Part shown: positions 56,499 through 64,000 of the stretch, piece by piece | Numbering within the stretch: position 1 is the first letter of the stretch | How the letters are laid out: each line of letters opens with the position of its first letter | Assembly: GCF_001999985.1 (NCBI RefSeq) | Contig: NZ_CP019645.1 | Location: 2,294,001-2,358,000 of the forward strand | Direction of reading: 5' to 3' | DNA length: 64,000 bases | From: Helicobacter bilis | GTDB lineage: Bacteria > Campylobacterota > Campylobacteria > Campylobacterales > Helicobacteraceae | The notes under the pieces: generated by a model | Told to the model about the DNA's origin: nothing | The model's input: only the letters and a program-made list of their open reading frames with translations | The model's database searches: none | Translations under genes and position numbers: made by a program

Positions 56499-57410
56499 AT
56501 GCAAGATGATATGGCGATTTTATATAAGCATGTGAAGGCATTGGATATGTTGTATAGACATGCAATGCTTGGTGATAATTTTGTGGATTTAGCAAAACAA
56601 GATTCTAATACACACAAGCAAAAAATCACTCTTGCCACACAAGCAAATCAGCAATATAATAGCTATGAAGCAACTACTTCAAATCATACAAACACACAGC
56701 AAAACATGCAACAAATCGCACAAAAAGTTATACAATGCAATCTTTGCTCTCTCTCTAAATCTGTAAAAGATTCTGAACGATTATGTGCTATTTTACCTAC
56801 AAAAAGAGATTATCCTATTGATACGCTCTCTAACAATGCAAAAGAGACTACAAATAAAGATTCTATTGCCACTAAAACCATACAAAATCACACAAAAGCA
56901 TTTCCAAATATTGCCTTTATCACAGATTCCTTGCATCTTAGGGAAGCTCCAAAAGATAGCTATGCTTTATTAGAGAATCTTGAGTTAAATAGAAGTAATG
57001 AAATGCTTTTTGACATTATAGAAAAAGTCTTTTTACTTCATAAAGAAAGTGTATTTCTTTTTCCGCTTTTTAAATGTGCTGAGGTTGGTGATAATCAGCA
57101 AATAAGTATGCAAATCCGCACACAGCCCCTTGCCACACAAAGACGCATTTGTAGCAATTATCTCAAAGCTCAACTTGAAAATATGAGTTATGCGGTATTT
57201 TTTGGTGAGCATATATGCTTTGATTTCTTTGAGATTTCATTGCAAGAGGCAAGTGGTAAGTTACTTGAATATCATACAGCACAGGGCAAAAAAGTGCTTT
57301 GTGTATGTGTGCCAGATATTATGCAAATGCTTATGAAACCAAAGTTAAAAAAAGATGCCTTTATTAATTTTGTATTGCTAAGAAATGCAATTTATGCAAT
57401 TTCATGCTAA
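56499..57410 (+). CDS. Conserved protein with family-4 uracil-DNA glycosylase-like features
   Basis: A 303-residue protein. A Cys pair in VIQCNLCSLSKS near 80 matches the start of the iron-sulfur family-4 UDG fold. A later FKCAEVGDNQ...ATQRRICSNYL segment matches the third and fourth cluster ligands and the CxxYL helix of that family. The GEAPG active-site motif is replaced by FITDSLHLREAP, so glycosylase activity is doubtful. About 60 residues of Q/N/T-rich linker lie between. The ATG at 56499 is chosen over a TTG at 56487. Its 3' end leads closely into the next gene. Confidence 0.5.
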   Translation: MQDDMAILYKHVKALDMLYRHAMLGDNFVDLAKQDSNTHKQKITLATQANQQYNSYEATTSNHTNTQQNMQQIAQKVIQCNLCSLSKSVKDSERLCAILPTKRDYPIDTLSNNAKETTNKDSIATKTIQNHTKAFPNIAFITDSLHLREAPKDSYALLENLELNRSNEMLFDIIEKVFLLHKESVFLFPLFKCAEVGDNQQISMQIRTQPLATQRRICSNYLKAQLENMSYAVFFGEHICFDFFEISLQEASGKLLEYHTAQGKKVLCVCVPDIMQMLMKPKLKKDAFINFVLLRNAIYAISC

Positions 57411-57444
57411 AATATTGCTTCATTATTTGTATTTAAGGATAGGA

Positions 57445-58689
57445 ATGTTACATAGCAAAATCATACAAAAAATAGCATTATGCCTTGTTATATTTGTAAC
57501 GCATTTAGCAGTAGCAAAAGAGCATATTATGTCCCCCTTGCCAGTCCCTGAACAAGAAATTGTAGATATTGAGATAAAAAAATGTTCTAAATCATGTTTA
57601 AATAAACTCTATGAAAGTGAGCAATTCTTTAGTTTTGCTTCACATTATCGCTCCACAAAAGATAAATCTTTAAATGAGAGATACAAGGCTGTTGTAGAAG
57701 AGCTTGGCATTAATGCTTTTATTCCTTTATTTGATTCTAGTAATGGGCTTAAGGTTGCCTTAATGATTCCGCAAAAAAATGTCGGTAGATATTCTGTAGC
57801 AAGTGCTGATGCAATCCTTGCTTATCTCATCGCACATGGCGATAACTTTTCCTTTAAAGTCTTTGATACACAAAATGAAGAGATAAAAAACCTTGTCGCG
57901 GGTTATAATAAAATACATGAAGAAGAGTTTGATCTTATAGTTGGCATTCTCACACCAAAAGGCTTAGAGAATCTACTGCAAAATGTAAATATCACAACCC
58001 CGCTTTTTATCCCTACCATTAATGAAAAACAAGCTATGAAGTTTGCACCGAATAAAAATGTATATTTTGGTGGTATTGACTATGAAAGTCAAGTAAATAT
58101 GATGGTAACACTTGCTGAGCAAAAAAAGAATGCGATTATAAGCTTTAATGATGATGGCATGATTGGAAAAATGATTGGGGCAATCGTGCAATCGCGTGCT
58201 GGCAATGTAAGACAAGAAATAATAGATTCCAAAAAATCTACTAATTTTGCCCCTATCATCGCAAAATATCGTCAAGGTATTAGAAACTCTATGGTTATGC
58301 TAAATACCTCTGTGATAAAAAGCGGCTTAATTATCCCTCAAATGGGTAACGCACGAGCTATGCCCTCTGTCTTTCTTTCCACACAGATTAATTATAACCC
58401 ATCACTTCTTACTTTAATGCCAAAGGAAGATGCTAAAAAGCTTTTTGTCGTGAGTGCAATAAGCCCTATACATACGCGTTTATTGCTATTTAATGAGATT
58501 CTATCTGCTGACTTACAATATGACTGGGTAAATTATGCAACGGCTTTGTCTCTTGACATATTCTTAACACAAGGCAGTAAAGCAAATCAGCGTTTTTTCT
58601 CGGAAAGTTTGCAAGGCAATCAAGTGATATATCATAATAGATTCTATGGCGTTAAAGATTCCCATTTTATCCCTGTAAAGTTAAAATAA
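57445..58689 (+). CDS. Exported protein with a type I periplasmic-binding fold
   Basis: A 414-residue protein. The start at 57445 has AAGGATAGGA before it; 20 upstream in-frame codons overlap the previous gene and are discarded. Signal peptide 1-23 (IALCLVIFVTHLAVA) predicts the periplasm. The body alternates alpha and beta (VALMIPQKNVGRYSVASADAILAYL, FDLIVGILTPKGL, KNAIISFNDDGMIGKMIGAIV) like LpoA/LppC and branched-chain amino acid binding proteins. A CSKSCLNKLYES Cys pair lies near the mature N-terminus. The function is not assigned; no transporter genes accompany it. Confidence 0.55.
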   Translation: MLHSKIIQKIALCLVIFVTHLAVAKEHIMSPLPVPEQEIVDIEIKKCSKSCLNKLYESEQFFSFASHYRSTKDKSLNERYKAVVEELGINAFIPLFDSSNGLKVALMIPQKNVGRYSVASADAILAYLIAHGDNFSFKVFDTQNEEIKNLVAGYNKIHEEEFDLIVGILTPKGLENLLQNVNITTPLFIPTINEKQAMKFAPNKNVYFGGIDYESQVNMMVTLAEQKKNAIISFNDDGMIGKMIGAIVQSRAGNVRQEIIDSKKSTNFAPIIAKYRQGIRNSMVMLNTSVIKSGLIIPQMGNARAMPSVFLSTQINYNPSLLTLMPKEDAKKLFVVSAISPIHTRLLLFNEILSADLQYDWVNYATALSLDIFLTQGSKANQRFFSESLQGNQVIYHNRFYGVKDSHFIPVKLK

Positions 58690-58705
58690 AGTGAGTAAAT
58701 AGACT

Positions 58706-59491
58706 ATGAATAAAAACGGCGAAGATATAGAAGAGTTAAGCATATTTTTAGCAAAATATGCTGCTGCATTATTATCAAGTGGTGCTTATACCTCGCGTGT
58801 GTCTCGTTGCACAGAGCGTATTGGTGAGAGTTATGGATATGATGTATCTATGATTATTTGGCTTAAATACATTAATCTTAGTATCGCACAAAAAGATAAT
58901 TATGAATATCGCCGCACACAAGTCAGCTCAAACCCTCCTATGAATACAAATTTTAGAATCATATCAGAGCTTAGCGCATTAAGCTGGCAAATACATGATA
59001 GTAAAATCACGCTCAAAGAAGCGCGTATAAGATTTGAGCATATTATGCAAAATAAGCATAATGGCTTTTTTGCTACACTCTTTTTTGCAAGCCTTGCGAA
59101 TGCGGCATTTTGCAAGTTATTTGAAGGTGATATTGGTGCATTGATATGCGTATTTATGGGGACATTTGCTGGATTTGCAAGCAAGCATATACTAACAAAT
59201 TTACAGGTTGATATACGCGGAATCTATGTATTAGTATCTTTTATCTCTTCGTTTGTCGCCTATATTGGCGTGCATTTTGGGATTACAAAAACGCCCGGAA
59301 TTGCCATTGGTTTAAGCATTGTATATCTAATACCCGGCATACAAATCATTAATGCCCTAGCAGATGTCTTGCATGAATACACTTTAATGGCATTAAGTCG
59401 CGGTGTGAATATGATTATTTTACTGACTTGTATTGCAGTTGGTGCGTATTTAACCTTGAGTATCGCCCATGTGAGTGTGTTTGATGTTTAA
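58706..59491 (+). CDS. Threonine/serine exporter family protein, ThrE N-domain type
   Basis: A 261-residue protein. A soluble N-terminal half (LAKYAAALLSSGAYTSRVSRC, the ThrE family opening with its S/G-A-x-T-xR motif) is followed by about five transmembrane helices (AFCKLFEGDIGALICVFMG, then the GIAIGLSIVYLIPGIQIIN helix with the conserved P-G). In Corynebacterium a single ThrE fuses this half to a C-terminal membrane half; here the second half is the next gene, with an eight-base overlap. The pair probably exports threonine or serine. Confidence 0.75.
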   Translation: MNKNGEDIEELSIFLAKYAAALLSSGAYTSRVSRCTERIGESYGYDVSMIIWLKYINLSIAQKDNYEYRRTQVSSNPPMNTNFRIISELSALSWQIHDSKITLKEARIRFEHIMQNKHNGFFATLFFASLANAAFCKLFEGDIGALICVFMGTFAGFASKHILTNLQVDIRGIYVLVSFISSFVAYIGVHFGITKTPGIAIGLSIVYLIPGIQIINALADVLHEYTLMALSRGVNMIILLTCIAVGAYLTLSIAHVSVFDV

Positions 59492-60092
59492 TTTAGAGTT
59501 ATATCCACAATTACAAGAGTTTTTATATACTGATTTTTTTAATACAAACACTCTGCCACATATATTTTATAAAATGCTATTTGCTATGGTTGCTGGATTT
59601 GGCTTTGCCTATGCACTTCATCCGCCCAAAAAGGTATTTTTTGGAATCATTATTGTTGCTGGATTTGGCTATTTTATCCGCTCCATTCTTTTGCAAAGCC
59701 CTATTTTTAGCCTTGCTGGTGCTACTTTTTGTGCGGCAGTTTGCATGGGGTTTGTCGTTGTATTGCTTGCAAAATATACAAAAGTCCCCGTAGAAGTTAT
59801 TGTATTTCCCGCACTTTTGCCTATGTTTCCGGGTAGCTATGGATATAGAAGTATTTTATCACTTCTCACTTTTACGCAACATGCCGATAAGCCAGAACAG
59901 CTTACTTATTTACTCGCATTTTTTAATAATATTACGACAATGCTATCTGTCTCACTTTCCCTTGTTGCTGGTGTATTAGTGATATTTATTATTTTCCATG
60001 AGCAAAACTTTACAATGACAAGGGGGACTAAAAAGACTCCAATCTATCAGGTATTACGCGAATTGCGTAAGACTAGAAAGCAAAAGCCATAG
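59484..60092 (+). CDS. Threonine/serine exporter family protein, ThrE C-domain (DUF3815) type
   Basis: A 202-residue protein of about five transmembrane helices (MLFAMVAGFGFAYALH, VFFGIIIVAGFGYFIR, AGATFCAAVCMGFVVVLLA with the VPVEVIVFPALLPMFPGS segment typical of the domain). A basic tail follows. The ATG at 59484 overlaps the previous stop by eight bases; a GTG nine bases earlier is possible. Translation is probably coupled, and the two products likely form one exporter. Confidence 0.75.
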   Translation: MFNLELYPQLQEFLYTDFFNTNTLPHIFYKMLFAMVAGFGFAYALHPPKKVFFGIIIVAGFGYFIRSILLQSPIFSLAGATFCAAVCMGFVVVLLAKYTKVPVEVIVFPALLPMFPGSYGYRSILSLLTFTQHADKPEQLTYLLAFFNNITTMLSVSLSLVAGVLVIFIIFHEQNFTMTRGTKKTPIYQVLRELRKTRKQKP

Positions 60093-60134
60093 TAATCTCT
60101 TGTTATACTCATATTGTATCTGTGTTTTTATTGC

Positions 60135-62150
60135 TTATTCACATATAAAGCACTCTTCCAAAAAGCTAAGACTAGAAGCATGTAGTAATAGCCTATCTGT
60201 GCTGCAATAATGAAGCCTTATATCTTTTAGAATCTTTTCTTGATGTGAGGGCAGGGCATAATAAAAAAGCAGAAATGTAAAGAAGAAAGATTCAAAATCT
60301 TTATTAAAATCTTGTGTTTTGCTATGTGGTTGAGAGAGTTTAGAATCTATCTCATTTGAGCGATAGTAGGGTTTAGGGTGCAAGCATTGCGATATAAATT
60401 CTATATCATCATGCAGGAAACATGAGAGAAAACTCGCCCGATTTGTTTTATTATATTTTTGAGAAAAAAAGCAAGAGATTAGAAACTTACTAAGTGATAG
60501 AGATAGAAACTTACAAAATGGTAGAACGAAATATTTAGATTCTGCAACTTGAATGTTTTTAGAATCTGTATTTAAATCTATTTTAGAATTTAATCTTTGT
60601 TTAGATTCCATATTAGATGTTTCGCTTTGCTCAACATGACAAGCTGTTTTAGCTTCTATAGTCTTACAAACTACACTAAAATTTAGCATTGCATTATAAA
60701 GCATTGTTTGTGCTATATTTTTATCTCGCCTTAAATAATGGATAGCATAAACATATTTTTGAATACTGCTAGAATGCTTTTTTGTGAGAGTTTCAAAGAG
60801 ATAAGATTCTATATTTGCCCTCAACTTCTTGCTTTGTAAATCAAGGAATAAACTTGCGACAACAGGGCATAAGCCATAAAGGGTATCACCTAAGATTTTA
60901 TGCTGCAAACTTGAAGTGTGAATGCGGAGCTGATGTGTTTTGCCACTTAAGGGAAAAAGTTTTACAAGTGTAAATTTTTCGTTTTGTTTAGATTCTAAGT
61001 TTTTAGATATTTCTTTTTTGCTTTGCTTAAAGTCAGTATGAAAAGCGGTTGTGGAATCTAGCTTTTTAGATACTTCGCCTAAAGACTCAGTATGACAAGT
61101 ATGAGAATCTAAAATATTATTTTGTGCCCTAAACCCCGCACCCCACACATTAAGAAAAGATTCATAACATTGCAACAACTTCTTTTCATTAAAAAAATCG
61201 CTATATTGCAAGGTAAAATCATCACTTTTTCTAGCCATAGAATCTTGCTTAATTTTTTTATCATAATCACACTCTGTAAAAAGCATGGAATCTTGTATAA
61301 AACCCCTAGAAATATCAGCTAAATTTTCCTGCGGTGCAAGTGAAAAAAGTGCTTTATGTGAAAAAAACGGATTGCTAGATTTATAAAGATAGCTTGAAAC
61401 TTCATTAAAGTTATGAAATACATGAAGTGGTGTGAGTATGGTAGTAGCCCTGCTTTGGTCTTGTTGTATAGAATCTTTTGTGATAACTTTTATTTCATCT
61501 TCTTTAATCGCTTTTACTTTTAAATTTTTTACACTACCTTTAATGCAAAGATTCCCAAAATCTTTTGGAAAAATAATCTCTGATTCTATAAGTAAAGATT
61601 CTTTAACTTCGCCATGCAAAATAGCCATATAGCTTTTTTCTACGCCCTTTTGTAAAAAAAGATTTTTTAGCATGACTTCACTTTGCTTATCGATAGAACA
61701 CACTAAAAGCCCGCTTGTTTCATAATCAAGTCTATGGCAGGGATTAGCATGTTTGCCAAAATAATACCGCAAAGAGTCAAGTATGCTTTTAGAATCTGCT
61801 AGGTTTTTAGGGTGAGTGAGAAGTTTTGAAGGCTTATTAAACACACAAAAATAAGGGGGATTTTGTGAGATTTTTATCTCTAAATTAGGAATATCTTGCT
61901 GTAAAATCGCATGATTTGGCGGCACACAAGCAAAGAATGGTATAAGATTAATATCATCTGGCATAAAGCTTAGAATCTCTACATATCCTTTTTCTAAAAA
62001 GTCTTTTTTATGAATGATTCTAGAATCTTGTTTTATGCGGTTTTTATCAAGTAGCTTTTGTGTGTCCTTTTTGCTATATCCATTTTGAAGTAAGAAATGT
62101 GTAGCTTTTATGCGTTCTGCTACTTGAAGTGAGATTGTCTTAAAGCCCAC
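60135..62150 (-). CDS. RluA-family rRNA/tRNA pseudouridine synthase, enlarged
   Basis: At 671 residues it is about twice the family's usual size. Residues 1-65 resemble the S4-like N-domain; the catalytic Asp142 sits in CHRLDYETSG; LVKLFPLSGKTHQLRIHTSS near 397-415 is the conserved late motif. Between them (about 240-392) is an insertion, and a C-terminal extension runs 470-671. Both contain in-frame copies of a dispersed DNA repeat, read as CHTESLGEVSKKLDS and CHVEQSETSNMES. The core is intact, so activity is likely. The start is GTG with AAGGGA upstream. The gene follows recJ by 47 bases on the same strand. Confidence 0.82.
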   Translation of the reverse strand: MGFKTISLQVAERIKATHFLLQNGYSKKDTQKLLDKNRIKQDSRIIHKKDFLEKGYVEILSFMPDDINLIPFFACVPPNHAILQQDIPNLEIKISQNPPYFCVFNKPSKLLTHPKNLADSKSILDSLRYYFGKHANPCHRLDYETSGLLVCSIDKQSEVMLKNLFLQKGVEKSYMAILHGEVKESLLIESEIIFPKDFGNLCIKGSVKNLKVKAIKEDEIKVITKDSIQQDQSRATTILTPLHVFHNFNEVSSYLYKSSNPFFSHKALFSLAPQENLADISRGFIQDSMLFTECDYDKKIKQDSMARKSDDFTLQYSDFFNEKKLLQCYESFLNVWGAGFRAQNNILDSHTCHTESLGEVSKKLDSTTAFHTDFKQSKKEISKNLESKQNEKFTLVKLFPLSGKTHQLRIHTSSLQHKILGDTLYGLCPVVASLFLDLQSKKLRANIESYLFETLTKKHSSSIQKYVYAIHYLRRDKNIAQTMLYNAMLNFSVVCKTIEAKTACHVEQSETSNMESKQRLNSKIDLNTDSKNIQVAESKYFVLPFCKFLSLSLSKFLISCFFSQKYNKTNRASFLSCFLHDDIEFISQCLHPKPYYRSNEIDSKLSQPHSKTQDFNKDFESFFFTFLLFYYALPSHQEKILKDIRLHYCSTDRLLLHASSLSFLEECFICE
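60602..60642 (-). repeat. Dispersed repeat, copy B, inside the RluA-family gene
   Basis: On the minus strand it reads TGTCATGTTGAGCAAAGCG, then AAACATCTAATATGGAATC. It encodes CHVEQSETSNMES in the C-terminal extension. Confidence 0.55.
60990..61040 (-). repeat. Dispersed repeat, copy A2, inside the RluA-family gene
   Basis: On the minus strand it reads CATACTGACTTTAAGCAAAG, then GAAATATCTAAAAACTTAG. It lies next to copy A1 as a second unit in the central insertion and encodes HTDFKQSKKEISKNLES. Confidence 0.5.
61055..61096 (-). repeat. Dispersed repeat, copy A1, inside the RluA-family gene
   Basis: On the minus strand it reads TGTCATACTGAGTCTTTAGG, then GAAGTATCTAAAAAGC. It encodes CHTESLGEVSKKLDS in the central insertion. 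Confidence 0.55.
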
Positions 62151-62197
62151 AGATTCTATCCCTTATAAATATTTCGCATAGATTAAAATAATAGATT

Positions 62198-63949
62198 CTA
62201 TTCTGTATAAACTCTATCGATTATAAGCATGATTTGCCTATTTTGCGTAGTATAAAAGCTTTGAGAATCAAGGGCTATTGTTGCACGAAAACATAATATA
62301 GAACCGATAGTAAAGTTATAATCTGCATACTTTTGATTAAAAAACATGCCTTTAATACTGCTATTTTCTGTCCGTTTAAAGTGAAATTCACGAAAGCCTT
62401 GCCCGGTTTTCTTACACTCAAGTATCTCCATTTCACAGAGAAATTTTGGCAGTGGATTCCCATTTCCAAAAGGCTCAAAACTTGTGATACATGAAAAAAG
62501 CTCATAATTAATTAAATGTGAGTTTAATATACCTAAAACATTCTCTTTTTTCTCTATATTATGAGAAATTGGCTTGAAAGATTTTATAAAAGATTCTAGA
62601 TTATAATCTTTTAATTCCAGCCCCACAGCTCCCACATGTCCCCCATATCGCTGCATTAAATGTCCTATTTTTTGCATGCTAGAGATGAGATCTACATCAC
62701 CAGCACTTCTACCACTGCCCTTACATACGCCATTTGTATTTGTTAAAACAAAGCAGGGCTTTTGAAACTCATCAGCCATTTTACCCGCTACAATCCCTAG
62801 CACACCTTCATGCCAGTCTTCACCCACCGCACATAGCATATTCTCATTTTGAGGTATTTGGCTAATGGATTGAAAGGCTTTATTAGTTACCTCATCTTGT
62901 AAAAGTTTTCTTTGTGTGTTTAGGTCTTTTAACTGCTTGAGATAGAATCTAGCATTTGATAATGAAGTTGAGCGCAGGAAAGATAGGGCGATTTTACCAT
63001 CGCTAATCCTACCTGCCGCATTTAAAAGCGGAATGATTCTAAAGCCTAGCACTTGAGAGTCAATACTACTTTTTAGATTCTCCATAAGGGCTTGAAAGGC
63101 ATATCTCTTACTATGTGGAATGTGCTTTAAGGCGTATTTACAAATCGTGTGATTTATCGCATTTAGCGGCATGACATCAGCGATTGTTGCGATACCTACA
63201 AGCAGTAGAAAAGATTCCATTCTTATATTTTTTAGATTCTTTTCATAGCAATTTAAAAGCTTTTTTGTTTGATTATTCTTAGTGTTAGAATCACTACAAA
63301 GATTTAGCATACTAATCTTTATCGCACAGCAAAAATACCACGCCACTAAGCTTCCACAAATCTCACTATAAGGGAAGTTACATATTGCTTGTTGCGGATT
63401 AATCATAAAGTTACAATATGGAATCTTTTGGTCTTTATTGCTATCTACTTCAAGTGTATGATGATCTGTGATTATCAATCCTATATTATGCTCTCTGCAT
63501 AGCTCTGCTGCTTGAAAGCTACTCACACCATTATCAACGGTTATAATCACTTTTACATCGCTATGGTCTTTTAGAATCTCATGAAACAGCTTCACACTAA
63601 AGCCATAGCCATGTATAAAGCGATTAGGCATAGCAAAGGCTACATTATTGTATGAAAGCTCATTAAAAAAATCAAGCATAATAGAAGTCGCACAAATCCC
63701 ATCAGTATCATAATCTCCAACGATTACAATCTTTTCATTCTTTAATATGCTTTGACATACAAAAAGACTTGCTTCCATATTATTATGAAGTTCTTTTGGG
63801 TGCGGTATATCTTTTAATGTATGAAAGCAAAAGTCTTTGAATCTTTGTTTTAAAATAGATTCTATCTCATTAATATGACTAAAGGTTTGTAAGCCTTTTT
63901 TGATCGCATTAAAGTCATGCTGCGTGTTTATAGCAGAATCACTAGGCAT
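62198..63949 (-). CDS. recJ: Single-stranded-DNA-specific exonuclease RecJ
   Basis: A 583-residue DHH-family 5'-3' exonuclease used in recombination and mismatch repair. Metal-binding motifs appear in order: GDYDTDG at 78-84, VDNGVSS near 138, ITDHHTLEVDS with DHH at 162-164, then the DHHA1-type EDWHEGVLGIVAGKM and GSGRSAGDVDL. The C-terminal OB-like part is complete. AAGG precedes the ATG. It starts eight bases after the preceding gene's stop, which reads as the end of pyrG, an order also found in H. pylori. Confidence 0.95.
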   Translation of the reverse strand: MPSDSAINTQHDFNAIKKGLQTFSHINEIESILKQRFKDFCFHTLKDIPHPKELHNNMEASLFVCQSILKNEKIVIVGDYDTDGICATSIMLDFFNELSYNNVAFAMPNRFIHGYGFSVKLFHEILKDHSDVKVIITVDNGVSSFQAAELCREHNIGLIITDHHTLEVDSNKDQKIPYCNFMINPQQAICNFPYSEICGSLVAWYFCCAIKISMLNLCSDSNTKNNQTKKLLNCYEKNLKNIRMESFLLLVGIATIADVMPLNAINHTICKYALKHIPHSKRYAFQALMENLKSSIDSQVLGFRIIPLLNAAGRISDGKIALSFLRSTSLSNARFYLKQLKDLNTQRKLLQDEVTNKAFQSISQIPQNENMLCAVGEDWHEGVLGIVAGKMADEFQKPCFVLTNTNGVCKGSGRSAGDVDLISSMQKIGHLMQRYGGHVGAVGLELKDYNLESFIKSFKPISHNIEKKENVLGILNSHLINYELFSCITSFEPFGNGNPLPKFLCEMEILECKKTGQGFREFHFKRTENSSIKGMFFNQKYADYNFTIGSILCFRATIALDSQSFYTTQNRQIMLIIDRVYTE

Positions 63950-63957
63950 ATTACACC

Positions 63958-64000
63958 TTATTTGTGATACTTTAGGGCTTGCTGCACGAATGCAAGGATA
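63958..64000 (-). CDS. pyrG: CTP synthase, C-terminal tail (partial)
   Basis: Fourteen codons ending in TAA at 63958-63960, with the tail ILAFVQQALKYHK. The call rests on its similarity to CTP synthase C-termini and on the pyrG-recJ order known in Helicobacter. Most of the gene lies outside the window. Confidence 0.5.
   Translation of the reverse strand, partial: ILAFVQQALKYHK

Overview
The window is AT-rich DNA from a Campylobacterota genome, most likely an enterohepatic Helicobacter. The signs are a Campylobacter-type major porin, a VacA-style autotransporter barrel, a bifunctional PutA without a DNA-binding domain, the pyrG-recJ-rluA-family gene order, remnants of a Helicobacter-type conjugative-element toxin gene, and frequent AGAATCT/AGATTCT heptamers. 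There are no tRNA, rRNA, IS or CRISPR features.

The dominant feature is a head-to-tail duplication of about 23.57 kb. Bases 6668-30235 recur as 30236-53804, with identical predicted products and one net length difference, a G tract of 12 in copy 1 and 13 in copy 2. Each copy carries bioD, sppA, a YagU-family membrane protein, a LapB-like TPR protein, a decayed polyvalent toxin locus, an autotransporter, a TonB-dependent receptor divergent from a periplasmic catalase-like peroxidase, putA, bcp, aroQ and pepD. The joint has no microhomology. The right edge falls on the first base of the clsC start codon. It is either a real tandem amplification or an untrimmed assembly overlap, and sequence alone cannot decide.

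Left flank (1-6667): the end of oorC, an AAA+ ATPase followed by a META-domain lipoprotein, a MOMP-family porin, an RDD membrane protein and hemD. Right flank (53804-64000): a ClsC-type phospholipase D enzyme, an orphan LolD/MacB-type ABC ATPase, a degenerate family-4 UDG-like protein, a periplasmic-binding-fold protein, a two-gene threonine/serine exporter, an oversized RluA-family pseudouridine synthase carrying dispersed-repeat sequence in frame, recJ and the end of pyrG.

The most unusual locus is the polyvalent toxin relic (11005-16806, repeated at 34574-40375). It reads as one ancestral gene of roughly 1,930 codons with two PBECR-type nuclease-fold repeats, a coiled coil, an ADP-ribosyltransferase-like domain and a C-terminal nuclease-like domain. 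Four frameshifts and two nonsense codons now break it into five ORFs. The frame past its last stop runs 43 codons to an ATGA overlap with a small, also frameshifted, partner gene. This is most simply a decaying remnant of an integrative conjugative element.
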